A stretch of DNA of 64,000 bases from Alphaproteobacteria bacterium (GCA_028281325.1 JANQKC010000004.1:1-64000); one strand, 5' to 3'; shown: positions 1 through 9,801, counted from the first letter of the stretch. Numbers and translations are program-made. The notes: generated by a model not told the origin, from the sequence alone.

Positions 1-1185
1 GTGTTGAAGACCCAGGGGCAGCCGGGCGGCTGGCCGCCGGTCTTCGCCTTTTGGCTGGCGATCGGCGCCAGCATCCTGATCAAAGGGCCGATCATCTTCC
101 TGATCTGCGGCTTGACGATCCTGTATCTTGTCGTGGCGGAGCGGGAGATCCGGTGGCTCGGCATGCTGCGGCCGCTCGCTGGCGTGCTGATCGCGGCGGT
201 CGTGGTGTTGCCGTGGTTTGTCGCAATCGCGCTGGAAACGGATGGCGCGTTCTTCAAGACATCGCTCGGCGGTGACCTGTTGGCGAAAATCGGCACGGGC
301 CAGGAATCGCACGGGGCGCCGCCCGGGTTCTATTTCATCGCTTTCTGGCCGACCTTTTTCCCGTTCTCCGTCGTTGCGGCGCTCGCCGTGCCGTGGATTT
401 GGAGCCGCCGCAAGGAGCCCCAGGTCCGATACTGCCTCGCTTGGTTCCTGCCGAGTTGGATCGTGTTCGAACTGGTGGCGACGAAGCTGCCGCATTACAT
501 CCTGCCGGTCTATCCGGCCTTGGCCATCATGACGATGGCGGCATGGCGCGATGCGTTTGCCGGCGGCGGACCGCGGTTGCGGAAGGCGTCGGCCTTCGTC
601 GCGTTGGTCGGGTTCGCGATTTGCGGCACGATTCTGGCCGGGCTGTTCGCGGTCGGGACCGCGTTCCTGCAATCCGCGGTCAATATTGCGGGGATCGTCA
701 TGGCTATCGTGACGCTTGGGCTGGTGATCTACATGGTCCGATGGTGGCGCGGACGGGCCGCCCACGCCTTTGCGCCGATGGTCGTGCTGTTTTCCGGCGC
801 GCTGGTTTTCAACGGCGTCCTGTTCCAGTTCTTCTTGCCGTCCCTCGATACGATCTGGCTCAGCAAGCGCAGCGCCGCCGCATTTTCGGAGGTGCGTATT
901 TGTCCGGATACGCGGCTCGCGGCCGCGGGTTTCACCGAGCCGAGCCTCGTCTTCCTGACCGGCACGAATACCCGCCTCGGCAGCGCCGAAATGGTCGCCG
1001 AGCATTTGTTGGCCGATCCGGCCTGTGCCATGGGCTTGGTCGATGAAAAGTCCGAAAAGCGGCTCCTTGCGGCGCTTGAGAAGGCGGGCAAGACGCCGGA
1101 AGCCGTGCGAAAACTGAGCGGCGTGAACTATGCGAAAGGCAGACGCCTGACCTTGACCTTCTATCGGCTTGCGACGGCGGAGTAA
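1..1185 (+). CDS. ArnT/PMT-family glycosyltransferase, 3' part
   Basis: C-terminal 394 residues of a polytopic membrane glycosyltransferase of the ArnT/dolichyl-phosphate-mannose mannosyltransferase type, which moves a sugar from a polyprenyl-phosphate donor to lipid A or a similar acceptor on the periplasmic side. Long hydrophobic segments fill residues 15-275. The family hallmarks ILIKGP (25-30), PWF (71-73) and KLPHYILP (162-169) are visible, followed by a soluble tail. The reading frame is open from base 1, so the true start lies to the left and the first visible GTG is not a reliable start. A PAP2 phosphatase follows after 12 bp, consistent with a small envelope-lipid operon. The acceptor is not determinable. 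Confidence 0.85.
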   Translation: MLKTQGQPGGWPPVFAFWLAIGASILIKGPIIFLICGLTILYLVVAEREIRWLGMLRPLAGVLIAAVVVLPWFVAIALETDGAFFKTSLGGDLLAKIGTGQESHGAPPGFYFIAFWPTFFPFSVVAALAVPWIWSRRKEPQVRYCLAWFLPSWIVFELVATKLPHYILPVYPALAIMTMAAWRDAFAGGGPRLRKASAFVALVGFAICGTILAGLFAVGTAFLQSAVNIAGIVMAIVTLGLVIYMVRWWRGRAAHAFAPMVVLFSGALVFNGVLFQFFLPSLDTIWLSKRSAAAFSEVRICPDTRLAAAGFTEPSLVFLTGTNTRLGSAEMVAEHLLADPACAMGLVDEKSEKRLLAALEKAGKTPEAVRKLSGVNYAKGRRLTLTFYRLATAE

Positions 1186-1197
1186 GGCGGTTTCCGA

Positions 1198-1962
1198 ATG
1201 GCCATGCAGCAATCCACTGAACCAACGGTATGGGCCGACGCCATGCAAGCGTTGAGCTGGCGGGATTGGCGCGTGCTGACGACCGTCGCGGTCATCGCGG
1301 CGCTTATGGTCACCATCGATGGTCCCTTGTCGTCGATCATGCGGGGGATCGATGGCGATGCGCGCCGGATCATCGACTTCCTGTCGTCGTCCGGCGATTC
1401 GAAATACTCGCTCGTCCCAACCGGCGTCGCCGCAATATTGCTGATGGCGTTGTACTTCCTCGACCCGTCGACGCGGCGAGCCCGGTATTATGCGTGGTTT
1501 GCCGGCGCTTCCGGGTTTATTTTCGCGTCCATCGCGGTATCGGGCATCGCCACCAACATCGTGAAGATCCTACTCGGGCGGGCGCGGCCGCATGTGGTCG
1601 ATAACCTGTCCTGGCCGGTGTTCGAGCCGTTCGCCACGCGCGGGGATTTCCATTCTTTCCCGTCGGGCCACGGCAACACGATTTTCTGCATCGCGATCGC
1701 GCTCAGTTTCTTTCTGCCACGGCTGCGGATTCCTCTCCTGATCGTAGCGGCCGCGCTGGCCTTCGGCCGGGTGCTTCAATTCAAGCATTTCGTCAGCGAT
1801 TCCGTCGGGGGCGCGCTTTTGGCGGCTCTGACGACGGTCTGGCTTCGGCAGGTCTTCGCCCGTTACGGAATCGTATTCAGGAAAACGCCGGCAGGGCGTG
1901 TCGGATTTACCGCGCCTGGCCGTATCCTGTTGAACTGGAAACGCGTGCCGGCAAACAGATAG
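1198..1962 (+). CDS. PAP2-family membrane phosphatase
   Basis: 254-residue integral membrane phosphatase of the PAP2/PgpB superfamily, which removes phosphate from lipid phosphates such as undecaprenyl pyrophosphate, phosphatidylglycerol phosphate or lipid A. All three family motifs are present: K(x6)RP as KILLGRARP (123-131), PSGH (155-158) and R(x5)H(x3)D (R191, H197, D201). The usual Ser before the third-motif Arg is Gly. Several hydrophobic helices surround the motifs. It starts 12 bp after the glycosyltransferase stop, so the pair is probably cotranscribed and acts on the same lipid pool. The exact lipid substrate is unknown. Confidence 0.88.
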   Translation: MAMQQSTEPTVWADAMQALSWRDWRVLTTVAVIAALMVTIDGPLSSIMRGIDGDARRIIDFLSSSGDSKYSLVPTGVAAILLMALYFLDPSTRRARYYAWFAGASGFIFASIAVSGIATNIVKILLGRARPHVVDNLSWPVFEPFATRGDFHSFPSGHGNTIFCIAIALSFFLPRLRIPLLIVAAALAFGRVLQFKHFVSDSVGGALLAALTTVWLRQVFARYGIVFRKTPAGRVGFTAPGRILLNWKRVPANR

Positions 1963-2035
1963 TGCTTTCGGCCGCCTGCCGATTTGCCGTCGTCTGAAAT
2001 TTCGCAGGAATAAAGGCCCGTTGCCGGCCCGAAAC

Positions 2036-2245
2036 TCAGAAAGGGCCGCTGCCCAGCCGGAGAATCTGATCGAAGGCTTTGTCGCGCGACCAGTCCGGGT
2101 ACACGGCCAACACTGCTTGGATGGCGGCGCTTGTTGCGACGTCATACGTCGCCCCGACCTCGTCCGCTTCCCGATAGGCCCGATGAATGATGCGCGACAA
2201 GTCCACGTCCGCCACGTCTTCCACTTGCATTAACATATCCACCAC
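2036..2245 (-). CDS. small hypothetical protein
   Basis: About 69 residues, acidic to neutral, predicted soluble and mostly helical, with no motif I recognise. Codon use is normal for the window (G/C-rich third positions), which is the main reason to accept it. The frame opens with GTG at 2245 and has an ATG three codons later (2236). Neither has a strong ribosome binding site, so the start is uncertain. It is convergent with the PAP2 gene and isolated from the genes to its right by an AT-richer spacer. Confidence 0.45.
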   Translation of the reverse strand: MVDMLMQVEDVADVDLSRIIHRAYREADEVGATYDVATSAAIQAVLAVYPDWSRDKAFDQILRLGSGPF

Positions 2246-2601
2246 TCTACCCGGAAACCCTTCCAGATCATGGATTTATCCTGAAATCCAATGTTACTCG
2301 AAACCGCCGTTGCTTTGTATGACGCAAGCGAGACCTTCTTTAGGATAGAAGGCCCATTGTGATTTTTTCATCACAAGGGTTTCGAGAGCGAAAGGGTGGC
2401 TCATTGTTTTCCTAGACATTCAGCCAGGTTTTCGTTTCGGACTAGCCATTTTAGGTAATCCAAAAGTTTCAATTTGGCGCCATCTAGTTCCAAATGGATA
2501 GTCCGAATAGCCGGAAGAATTGAGCCCGTCGGCGCGCTAACGTAGCGGCGTTATCCAGCGTTCGTCGAAACAAAGCTGGAACACAGGGCAAGGTATCTTC
2601 G
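2246..2601. other. intergenic spacer, AT-richer than flanks
   Basis: About 355 bases without a convincing gene. It holds an inverted repeat at 2357-2376 (TTGTGAT, six-base loop, ATCACAA), which could be an operator or a weak hairpin. It presumably contains the promoters of the small gene to the left and of the 2602 gene to the right. I see no other structure. Confidence 0.5.
2357..2376. promoter_or_regulatory. inverted repeat, possible operator
   Basis: A perfect 7-bp inverted repeat (TTGTGAT and ATCACAA) around a T-rich six-base loop. It resembles a CRP/FNR-type half-site pair, but the spacing is 8 bases between TGTGA and TCACA where CRP sites have 6, so no regulator is assigned. Confidence 0.25.
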
Positions 2602-2805
2602 ATGATTATTGAACGCGCGCCGCTTCCGGAACCAGAGATCAGCCCCTATCTTCAACGGCCGCTCCGGTCGTTTGCCGAGGCCAGCCGGGATATCGCCGCC
2701 AAGCGCCAGGCGATCCGGGCCGCACGGACCGCGAACGAAAATGCGCCGATTCACGCGGTGGACTCGGCCAGGGCGCTGCGCCGTGGGGTTGGCCAGACGG
2801 CCTGA
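2602..2805 (+). CDS. small hypothetical protein
   Basis: 67-residue frame starting ATG with a purine-rich stretch (AGGGCAAGG) upstream. Codon use is strongly GC3-biased like neighbouring genes, which supports it as real. The protein is basic, Pro/Arg/Ala-rich, probably soluble, without a recognised domain. It ends 46 bp before the amidohydrolase start, so the two could be cotranscribed. An overlapping open frame from 2609 is only an upstream extension of the amidohydrolase frame. Confidence 0.45.
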   Translation: MIIERAPLPEPEISPYLQRPLRSFAEASRDIAAKRQAIRAARTANENAPIHAVDSARALRRGVGQTA

Positions 2806-2851
2806 CCCGTTCTCCGCGACAGGATGCCGGGCGGACGCTATAGTTTGCCCT

Positions 2852-4072
2852 ATGGCGCACGAAAACTCGTTCCAACTCCAGAATGTCCGTATCGGTTCCG
2901 ACCCTCCCGTAACCGTTTCGGTGCGGGATGGGGTCATTGCGGCGATATCGGAAAACACAACCGATCAGCCCTCCGGCCTTACGATCATCGACGGTGCGGA
3001 CGGGTTGCTGCTGCCCGCGCTGGTCGATGGCCACATGCATGTGGACAAGACGCTGTTCGGGCAGCCTTGGCTGCCGTATCCGGCCGGTCCCGACCGCGAC
3101 AGTCGTATCGAGACGGAGAAGAAGCTGCGGGGTGAGTTCGCCGCCCCGGTCGAGGAACGTGCGGCGGCGCTGCTGCGTCAGGTGATCGGCGTGGGGACGG
3201 GCGCTCTCCGGACTCATGTGGATGTCGATCTTCCGATCGGCCTGGACCATATGCACGCGATCCTCGGGTTGCGGGACCGCTTCAAGGACTTTCTCGATAT
3301 CCAGATCGTCGCCTTCCCGCAAAGCGGCATTGCGCGGTGCCCGGGGATGGCCGACCTGCTTGAGGCCGCCGTCGCGGAAGGCGCGGACCTCGTCGGCGGA
3401 ATCGACCCTATCGGCTTCGACGAAAACCTGACGGTTCACTACGACACGATTTTCGGAATCGCCGAACGTCACGGTGTCGGCATCGATATCCATCTCCATG
3501 ACGCCGGTCCGACCGGCGTTGAGGAGCTTGAGGCGCTTATCGAGCGTACGCGCGCCGCCGGTCTCGAAGGGCAGGTGACGGCGAGCCATGCCTTTTGCGT
3601 CGGCGGCTGCGACGAGCGGACCTTCGAGCGGCTGGCCGCCGCACTTGCCGAGACGGAAATATGCATCGCGACCCATGGCGGCGGCGCGTCGCCGTTGCCG
3701 CCAGTGAAGAAATTGCGCGAACGCGGCGCGTCGATTTTCGCGGGCAACGACAATATCCGCGATACCTGGACCCCCTACGGCAACGGCGACATGTTGGAGC
3801 GCGCGATGCTGACCGCCTGGCGGTCCGGGTTCCGCACCGACACGGACCTGGAAATTGCGCTGGATTTGGCGAGCGGAGCGGGGGCCAAGGCGCTCGGCCT
3901 GGACGGGCATGGTCTCGATGTCGGTTGCGCGGCCGATTTCTTCGTCGTCGACGCCGATACGCCCGCGCATGCCGTCGCGGACCGGCCGGTCCGGCGGATG
4001 GTGTTCAAGCGTGGCCGACTCGTGGCGCGGGACGGGACGTTGACCGAAGCCGCGGAAGCCGGTCTGCGCTAG
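2852..4072 (+). CDS. cytosine-deaminase-like amidohydrolase
   Basis: 406-residue metal-dependent hydrolase of the amidohydrolase superfamily, closest in style to cytosine deaminase/N-isopropylammelide hydrolases, which deaminate or open nitrogen heterocycles in the cytosol. Metal-site features are in the expected order: VDGHMHVDK, the HLHD strand, SHAFC and the late GNDNIRD aspartate. The start at 2852 is preferred because the longer frame upstream has low-complexity, non-homologous sequence and the protein begins with a typical beta-strand (FQLQNVRI). It converges with, and overlaps by 4 bp, the fumarase/aspartase-superfamily gene on the other strand. The substrate is not determinable. Confidence 0.85.
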   Translation: MAHENSFQLQNVRIGSDPPVTVSVRDGVIAAISENTTDQPSGLTIIDGADGLLLPALVDGHMHVDKTLFGQPWLPYPAGPDRDSRIETEKKLRGEFAAPVEERAAALLRQVIGVGTGALRTHVDVDLPIGLDHMHAILGLRDRFKDFLDIQIVAFPQSGIARCPGMADLLEAAVAEGADLVGGIDPIGFDENLTVHYDTIFGIAERHGVGIDIHLHDAGPTGVEELEALIERTRAAGLEGQVTASHAFCVGGCDERTFERLAAALAETEICIATHGGGASPLPPVKKLRERGASIFAGNDNIRDTWTPYGNGDMLERAMLTAWRSGFRTDTDLEIALDLASGAGAKALGLDGHGLDVGCAADFFVVDADTPAHAVADRPVRRMVFKRGRLVARDGTLTEAAEAGLR

Positions 4073-5418
4073 CCGTCGATCAGCGCCAGAACCCGGTCCA
4101 CCATTTGCGGCGCCACGCCCACATAATTGGCTGGGTCGAGCATAGCCTCGATCTCCTCTTCGGAGAGATGACCGCTGATGTTCGGATCGGCGAGCAGGAC
4201 GTCGCGTAACGTGGTGCTGCCGTCGGCGCAGCGCGCGCAAGCCTCGTAGATCACGTCATGCGCCTGGTTGCGGCCGATATGCGGCGCCAACCCCATCATC
4301 ACCGCTTCCGACATGATGAGGCCGTTGAGCATGTCGAGATTTTCCCGCATGCGGTTCTCGTCGACCACGAGCCCGTCCAGGATCGCCAGGGCGTTCTCGA
4401 TCGCGCCGCCGACGATCACGAAGGCCTCGGGCAGGATCGACCATTCCAGATGCATGCCGCCGATGCTGCGTTCGTGATCCTGCACCATGGTGTCGAGGGC
4501 AAGCGCGACCTTCTCGCGCAGCATCCGGCCCGCCGCGACCAGCGGCTGGCATAGGATGGGGTTGCGCTTCTGCGGCAGGGTGCTGCTGGCGCCGCGGCCC
4601 GCAACGAAGGGTTCGCCGACCTCGCCGACCTCGGTCGACATCAGGGTGCCGATTTCCTGGCCGATCTTGGCAAGGGTCGCGCCGACAAGGCCCAGGAGCG
4701 CCGTCGTTTCGGTCCAGGAATCGCGCGAGACATGCCAGGTGATCGGCGCTTCGCCGAGGTCCAGTTCCTTCATCGTTTCGCGCAGCACGTCTAGCCCGCG
4801 GTCGCCCAAGGTCGCGTTCGTGCCGACCGCCCCGGCAATCTGGCCGACCGCCGCGCGCGGACGGATTTCGACGAGGCGTTGTCGGTGGCGATGGATTTCC
4901 GCGAGCCAGATTGCGACCTTGTAGCCGAAGGTGATCGGCGCGGCCTGCTGCCGCATCGTGCGGCCCGCCATGATCGTGTCGCGGTGTTTCCGCGCCAGAC
5001 CGGCAAGGACGGTTTCCAGGTCGCCCAGCATCTCGTCCAACAGGTCGAGCCCGTTGCGAATCTGGATCGCCATACCGCTGTCGATCACGTCCTGCGTCGT
5101 GCTGCCCCAGTGCACATAGCGCGACGCCTCGGGGCTGACCGCTTTCGAGAGTTGGTGGACGATCGGCAGGATCGGAAAGCCGACCTTGTCGAACTCTTGC
5201 TTCATGGCGGCGATATCGATGAACGCGACTTTGGCTTTCTCGCTGATCTCGGCGGCCGCGTCTTCGGGGATGATTCCCAGACGGGCCTGCGCCCGGGCGA
5301 GCCCGGCCTCGAAATCGAGCCAGCCCTGGAAACGGGCTTCGTCGTTGAACAGCGCATGCATTCGCGCCGAGCCATACATGTCCTTGTAATAGACGGAGTC
5401 GATGATCGAGGTGGCCAT
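4069..5418 (-). CDS. PcaB/adenylosuccinate-lyase-family lyase
   Basis: 449 residues of the fumarase/aspartase superfamily, most like 3-carboxy-cis,cis-muconate cycloisomerase (PcaB) and relatives that catalyse beta-elimination or cycloisomerisation via a carbanion. The superfamily signature GASSTLPQKRNP, the early HWGSTTQD loop and the GRTMRQQAAP segment carrying the usual catalytic-region residues are present. The ATG at 5418 is chosen over the TTG at 5427 because an AAGGA lies 9 bp upstream of the ATG. It is followed upstream by two Ldh2-family dehydrogenase genes on the same strand, 28 bp apart, suggesting one catabolic operon. Whether it cycloisomerises muconates or splits another dicarboxylic acid is open. 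Confidence 0.85.
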   Translation of the reverse strand: MATSIIDSVYYKDMYGSARMHALFNDEARFQGWLDFEAGLARAQARLGIIPEDAAAEISEKAKVAFIDIAAMKQEFDKVGFPILPIVHQLSKAVSPEASRYVHWGSTTQDVIDSGMAIQIRNGLDLLDEMLGDLETVLAGLARKHRDTIMAGRTMRQQAAPITFGYKVAIWLAEIHRHRQRLVEIRPRAAVGQIAGAVGTNATLGDRGLDVLRETMKELDLGEAPITWHVSRDSWTETTALLGLVGATLAKIGQEIGTLMSTEVGEVGEPFVAGRGASSTLPQKRNPILCQPLVAAGRMLREKVALALDTMVQDHERSIGGMHLEWSILPEAFVIVGGAIENALAILDGLVVDENRMRENLDMLNGLIMSEAVMMGLAPHIGRNQAHDVIYEACARCADGSTTLRDVLLADPNISGHLSEEEIEAMLDPANYVGVAPQMVDRVLALIDG

Positions 5419-5446
5419 GGTGCGCAATCCTTGAGGGTTGGGTCGG

Positions 5447-6547
5447 TCAGGTCAGGAGGAAGTCCGCGCCGGTCTCTTCCGCGATTTCTTTGATACGGTC
5501 CCGCAGGCCGGGCGGCACCGGGATACCGGCGGTCTCGCGTTCGGCCTCGATCTTGTCCTCGGGCTCGCCCGCGACCATCACCGGCTGCGTCGGATCGACC
5601 GGGGTCGTGGCGTGCAGATCGTCGATCAGCTCGTCCACGGTATCCTCGAATGCGCCATCCGGCCGAAAGAGGGCTGGATCGATGCAAAGGAAGAAATGAC
5701 CCAGATTCATCGTGCCGGGATCGCGCGTGCCGTGGTCGGGACGGGTCACGACGCTTGCCCCCGATAAGGCGGTCGATAGGATTTCGACCATCGCGCCGAG
5801 CCCGTAGCCCTTATAGCTGCCGAGGTCGGCGAGCCCGCCGAGCGGCGTCATCGTTCCGCCGTCCCAATGGGTCGCGGAATCGCTGGTTGGCTTCCCGTGT
5901 TTGTCCAGCGCCCAGCCGAGCGGCAGCGGTTGCTTCTCGACCGCTTTGTTGCGGATCTTGCCGCCGGCAACGGTCGACGTCGCCATGTCCAGGTTGAACG
6001 GCTTGTGGCGTTTTGCCGGTGCGGTGAAGGCGATGGGGTTGGTGCCGAGCCGCGCCTGCGCTGCGTAGGTGGGGACGACCTTGGGACCGGACGTGTTGGT
6101 CATCGCCATCGCCACCAGGCCCTCGCGCGCCGCCATCCGGGTGTAATAACCCGCCGCGCCGTAATGCGCTGAATTGTGCACCGACACGGTCGCCATACCG
6201 TTCCGTTTCGCCTTGCCGATCGCCAATTTCATGGCTCGGACCGACGCGACGTAACCCAAGCCGCCGCCGGCATCGACGAGCGCCGTGACCGGCGTTTCGC
6301 GGACGAGGGTATAGGTTGCATCCAAGGTGATGATGTTGCGTTTCCAGCGGCTGTAGTAATTCGGCACGCAGGAAATGCCGTGCGTATCGATCCCGCGCTT
6401 GTCCGCATCGACCATGACATTCGCCGTGATCTCGACATCGTTTTTCGGCATGCCGAAGGACCGGAGGCAGGCGGCGATCTGATCGCGCACGCAGGCGGCC
6501 GGGAACCGTTTCACGTCGCTGTCTTCTTTGCTGTGTATCGGGGCCAT
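5447..6547 (-). CDS. Ldh2/MDH2-type malate/lactate dehydrogenase, copy 1
   Basis: 366-residue NAD(P)-dependent oxidoreductase of the Ldh2 family (malate, L-lactate, ureidoglycolate, sulfolactate and delta-1-piperideine-2-carboxylate dehydrogenases), a fold distinct from classical malate dehydrogenase. Visible family blocks are DKRGIDTHG near residue 38, [11 protein letters not shown] near 118 and [12 protein letters not shown]. Start ATG at 6547 is chosen because the frame upstream runs into the neighbouring gene and becomes non-homologous. It lies 4 bp after its paralogue (6552-7649) and 28 bp before the PcaB-like lyase. A 2-hydroxy acid is the likely substrate, identity unknown. Confidence 0.88.
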   Translation of the reverse strand: MAPIHSKEDSDVKRFPAACVRDQIAACLRSFGMPKNDVEITANVMVDADKRGIDTHGISCVPNYYSRWKRNIITLDATYTLVRETPVTALVDAGGGLGYVASVRAMKLAIGKAKRNGMATVSVHNSAHYGAAGYYTRMAAREGLVAMAMTNTSGPKVVPTYAAQARLGTNPIAFTAPAKRHKPFNLDMATSTVAGGKIRNKAVEKQPLPLGWALDKHGKPTSDSATHWDGGTMTPLGGLADLGSYKGYGLGAMVEILSTALSGASVVTRPDHGTRDPGTMNLGHFFLCIDPALFRPDGAFEDTVDELIDDLHATTPVDPTQPVMVAGEPEDKIEAERETAGIPVPPGLRDRIKEIAEETGADFLLT

Positions 6548-6551
6548 GGCG

Positions 6552-7649
6552 TCAATCCAGGAAGAACTCGGCGTTGGAGTTCTTTGCGATGTCGCGGATT
6601 TTTCCGCGCAGCCCCGGCGGCACCGGAATGCCGGTGTCCTCGCGCACGGCGCGGATGATGTTTTCCGGCTCGCCGGCGACCATGACCGGCCGGTCCGGGT
6701 CGACCGGTTGGGTCGCATGCAGGTCGTCGATCAACTCGTCGACCGTTTCCTCGAACGCCCCTTCGGGCCGGAAGGCGGTCGGGTCGATGGCGAGGAAGAA
6801 GTGGCCAATATCCATGGTGCCGGGCCGGCGGTAGCCATGCTCGGGGTGGGTGACCAGGCTGGCGCCCGACAGGCCTGCCGACAAAATCTCGACCATCGCG
6901 CCAAGCCCGTAGCCTTTATGGCTGCCCAGTTCCCGCGTGCCGCCGAGCGGCGTCTGGGTTCCATCGCGGCTGAAATAGAGCGCCGCATCCGTCGTCGGAT
7001 TGCCGTCCGGCCCGTTCGCCCAGCCTTCGGGAAGCGGCAGACCTTCGTTCGCCTTGTTACGGATTTTGCCCGCCGCCACCGTCGTTGTCGCCATATCGAG
7101 ATTGAAGGGCGGGTTCCGCTTTGCCGGTGCGGTAAAGGCAATGGGGTTGGTCGACAGTTTCGCGTCGCGCCCGAAGGTGGGGGCGGTGCGGGGGCCGGAC
7201 CCGTTGGTCGTCGCCATGCCGACCAAGCCTTCGGCCGCCATCATGCGGGTGTAGTAGCCGGTCGCGCCGAAATGGTTGGAATTGCAGACCGCAACGCCGG
7301 CCATGCCCATGTCCTTGGCTTTCTTGATGGCAATTTCCGTTGCCTGCACCGAGGGGACGTAACCGAGGCCGCCGCCCGCATCGATCAGCGCGGAGACCGG
7401 GGTCTCGCGGACAACCTCAATCTTGGCGTCCATCGTGACGATGCCTTCGCGCCGGCGGGAATCGTAGGTCGTCAGCATGGAAAGGCCGTGCGTATCGATG
7501 CCGCATTTGTCTGCGTCGACCATAACGTTGGCCGTGATCTCGACCTGATCGGCGGGCATGCCCCAGGCGGTCAGGCAAGACGCGATCTGATTGCGCAGCG
7601 CCTCGGCCGGGAAATACTTGATGTCGTCGTCTGCGGTTCCGTCGCTCAT
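6552..7649 (-). CDS. Ldh2/MDH2-type malate/lactate dehydrogenase, copy 2
   Basis: 365-residue Ldh2-family oxidoreductase, clearly a paralogue of the next gene on the same strand. Shared blocks include [20 protein letters not shown], the [13 protein letters not shown] segment, [15 protein letters not shown] and the C-terminal [10 protein letters not shown] stretch. ATG at 7649 is preceded by CGGAGAGA. A longer frame reaching 7916 is non-homologous. It is the first gene of the minus-strand set and diverges from the TctC-type binding protein. Two near-identical-length paralogues may act on opposite enantiomers or related 2-hydroxy acids (inference). Confidence 0.88.
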   Translation of the reverse strand: MSDGTADDDIKYFPAEALRNQIASCLTAWGMPADQVEITANVMVDADKCGIDTHGLSMLTTYDSRRREGIVTMDAKIEVVRETPVSALIDAGGGLGYVPSVQATEIAIKKAKDMGMAGVAVCNSNHFGATGYYTRMMAAEGLVGMATTNGSGPRTAPTFGRDAKLSTNPIAFTAPAKRNPPFNLDMATTTVAAGKIRNKANEGLPLPEGWANGPDGNPTTDAALYFSRDGTQTPLGGTRELGSHKGYGLGAMVEILSAGLSGASLVTHPEHGYRRPGTMDIGHFFLAIDPTAFRPEGAFEETVDELIDDLHATQPVDPDRPVMVAGEPENIIRAVREDTGIPVPPGLRGKIRDIAKNSNAEFFLD

Positions 7650-7930
7650 CGGCGTCTCTCCGAGTGATTTTGTTGCGCGGAAGGTCCCGTCGGGCCGCTG
7701 TTTGCCGACCAGACAGCGGCCGCGTCGCGCCGTTTGATGATCAATCAGATGTATCGGGAATCGTAATGGCAGGCAAATTGACGCCTTCGATTCGGGAAAA
7801 CACGTCCTCCGTGTTACAGTTTCGAGTCTCGCTACAATAAGAAGAACAAGAAGCGCCCTGCGTGCGATTGCCGCTGGCCGTCTGCGCGCAGGCAGATCGC
7901 CACTGCACAACGTCAAAGGGAGGACTTCTG
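7650..7930. promoter_or_regulatory. divergent intergenic control region
   Basis: 281 bases between the starts of the Ldh2 operon (minus) and the TctC-type gene (plus). It must hold both promoters. No operator repeat strong enough to name was seen. The TctC-type gene has a clear GGGAGGA ribosome binding site at the right edge. Confidence 0.4.
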
Positions 7931-9061
7931 ATGTTCAAAAAATCAGTCCTGAACGGCGCAGCGGGCATGATCGCACTCTCCGCTGCAATCGTTCTGGGTA
8001 CCACCGTTGCCGGCACCGACGCGCAGGCCGCGAATTTCGAAGGGAAGCGAATTCAGATCATCGTGCCCTTCAATGAAGGGGGCGGCACGGACAGTTACAG
8101 CCGGTTTCTGCAGCAATACATGCAGAAATATTTGCCGGGCAATCCGAGGATCCTGATCGTCAACAAGCCAGGGGCCGGCGGTATCCTCGGCACCAACTAT
8201 TTCCAGCAACGCGCGACAACCGACGGCACCTGGGTCATGGCCGTATCGACCTCGGTCATGGCGAATTACATGCTGGGCGATCCGCGGATCAAATTCGACC
8301 TCAAGGATTATATCCCGATCATCCTGTCCCCGCGCAGCAGCATGGTCTATGTCCGCAAGGATCTCGGCCTTCAGGACATCAAGACGTTAAAGGGCAAGGT
8401 GGAGAAGTTGCGGTCGTTTCCGGTCGAGCAGCTTGTGTTCGGCGGCAAGACGCCGACATCCGCCGGTCTGCAATACCGGCTCGGCCTGAGCCTGCTCGGC
8501 GTCGAGGTCAAGAGCGTCTGGGGCATGAAAGGGAACGGCCCTATGGCGTTGGCCTTCGAGCGCGGCGAGTTCCTGGTCAATTACGACAACTCTTTGTCCT
8601 TTCTGAACAACCGAAAGAAGTTGTTGGAGGACGGAACTGCGGTGCCGCTCTACACGCTGGGTATCGTGGACGGGAACGGCAATCCGCAGCGTGACCCGAC
8701 ATGGCCTGACACGCCAAGTTATTTCGAAGCGTATGAAGCGCTCCACGGTAAGAAGCCGTCGGGGCCGGGGTTCGAGGCCTGGCTCGCGCTCATGCAAATG
8801 GGATCAGGGATGAACAAGTCCTGGAACCTGCCGGCCGGTACGCCGAAGGATATTGTCGAAGCGTGGCGTACCGCGGCCCGCAACATGCTGAAGGATCCCG
8901 ATTTCATGAAGAAGCGCGACAAGATCCTTGGCAAATACCCGCAAACCATCGGCGATGAGGCCATCGCCATCCGGGATACGGCGCTGACCCTGTCGCCGGA
9001 AGCGCGCGGATATCTCGAGAACTACGTGAAGGCGCGCTACGGCGTTAACTTGGGCAAGTAG
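7931..9061 (+). CDS. TctC/Bug-type periplasmic solute-binding protein
   Basis: 376-residue periplasmic substrate-binding component of the tripartite tricarboxylate transporter (TTT) class. A typical signal peptide (MFKKS start, hydrophobic core, cleavage around AQAA near residue 36) precedes a mature domain beginning [18 protein letters not shown], where the family binds a carboxylate ligand. A GGGAGGA ribosome binding site precedes ATG 7931. The TctA/TctB membrane partners are not in the window, which is common for expanded Bug families. A perfect hairpin terminator follows. It is divergent from the Ldh2/PcaB-like operon, and a carboxylate or sulfonate ligand is plausible but unproven. Confidence 0.88.
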   Translation: MFKKSVLNGAAGMIALSAAIVLGTTVAGTDAQAANFEGKRIQIIVPFNEGGGTDSYSRFLQQYMQKYLPGNPRILIVNKPGAGGILGTNYFQQRATTDGTWVMAVSTSVMANYMLGDPRIKFDLKDYIPIILSPRSSMVYVRKDLGLQDIKTLKGKVEKLRSFPVEQLVFGGKTPTSAGLQYRLGLSLLGVEVKSVWGMKGNGPMALAFERGEFLVNYDNSLSFLNNRKKLLEDGTAVPLYTLGIVDGNGNPQRDPTWPDTPSYFEAYEALHGKKPSGPGFEAWLALMQMGSGMNKSWNLPAGTPKDIVEAWRTAARNMLKDPDFMKKRDKILGKYPQTIGDEAIAIRDTALTLSPEARGYLENYVKARYGVNLGK

Positions 9062-9094
9062 CTTGTCGTCTCCGTGAGGGGGACTTTAGCCCAG

Positions 9095-9130
9095 CAAGGC
9101 TTCGGGGCGATCGCCCCGAAGCCTTGTTTT
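9095..9130 (+). terminator. Rho-independent terminator
   Basis: A perfect 16+16 base palindrome centred between 9110 and 9111 (arms beginning CAAGGCTTCGG and ending CGAAGCCTTG) followed by TTTT. It lies 33 bp after the TctC-type stop codon, so that gene is probably transcribed alone. The GATC at its centre is the only possible loop. Confidence 0.85.
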
Positions 9131-9297
9131 CCCGTGTTTCGCAAGGATTTCGTCCGTCATACAATCTAAGGGGGCGATTTCGGCTTTTTGATTCGCCTGC
9201 ATTTCTGTGCCGGCGGTTGCGTGCTAAGATACCGAGCGGCCGATCCGGCCGAAGCTTCCAGCTAGACCATCACGCGAATACAGAGGAATTTCCATCC

Positions 9298-9801
9298 ATG
9301 CCCTATACGTTAGACGAGTTTGCCGCTGATTGCCGCGAAGCGTTGAAGGCGGATTCCGGCCCGGCCGGACAGGAGAAAGTGCGCCAGCATGTTCAGAAAG
9401 CGCTGAAAGATAAGGAATTCGTTGCGACCCATTTGAAAGACGATCAGCCGCAAGAGCGCGAAATCATCTATGAAGACCCCGACATCGGGTTCTGCATCTG
9501 CGCGCATGTCTACAAGGGCGCCAAGAAGGGATTTCCGCACGATCACGGCCCGACCTGGGCGATTTACGGCCAGGCCATGGGCGAGACCGAGATGACCGAC
9601 TGGAAGGTGGTTACGCCGGCGCAAGGCGAGAAGCCGGCGAAGGTCGAGCTTGAAAAGACCTATAACCTGCAGCCCGGCGACGCGCATCTCTATCCGGCGG
9701 GTGCGATCCATGCGCCGTATCGGGACGGTCCGACGCGGTTGATCCGGATCGAAGGCGTCAACACCGACAACCTGACCCGCACCCGGATCGAGCCCGTCTA
9801 A
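9298..9801 (+). CDS. cysteine-dioxygenase-like cupin
   Basis: 167-residue single-domain cupin, similar in layout to cysteine dioxygenase and the predicted metal-dependent enzymes of the double-stranded beta-helix superfamily. Cupin motif 1 carries HDHGPTWAIYGQAMGETEM (two His) and motif 2 carries PGDAHLYPAGAIHAPY (third His), giving a 3-His iron site as in thiol dioxygenases. An AGAGGA ribosome binding site lies 7 bp before ATG 9298. It is followed 64 bp later by a four-domain rhodanese gene, which supports a role with thiols or sulfane sulfur. Other 3-His cupin oxygenases are possible. Confidence 0.75.
   Translation: MPYTLDEFAADCREALKADSGPAGQEKVRQHVQKALKDKEFVATHLKDDQPQEREIIYEDPDIGFCICAHVYKGAKKGFPHDHGPTWAIYGQAMGETEMTDWKVVTPAQGEKPAKVELEKTYNLQPGDAHLYPAGAIHAPYRDGPTRLIRIEGVNTDNLTRTRIEPV

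Noticed and set aside
2357..2376. CRP-type operator
   Set aside because: Half-sites resemble TGTGA and TCACA but are 8 bases apart; only listed as an inverted repeat.
2639..4240. Long minus-strand open frame over the amidohydrolase
   Set aside because: Antisense shadow of the amidohydrolase and the adjacent gene; Arg-rich translation with no family features.
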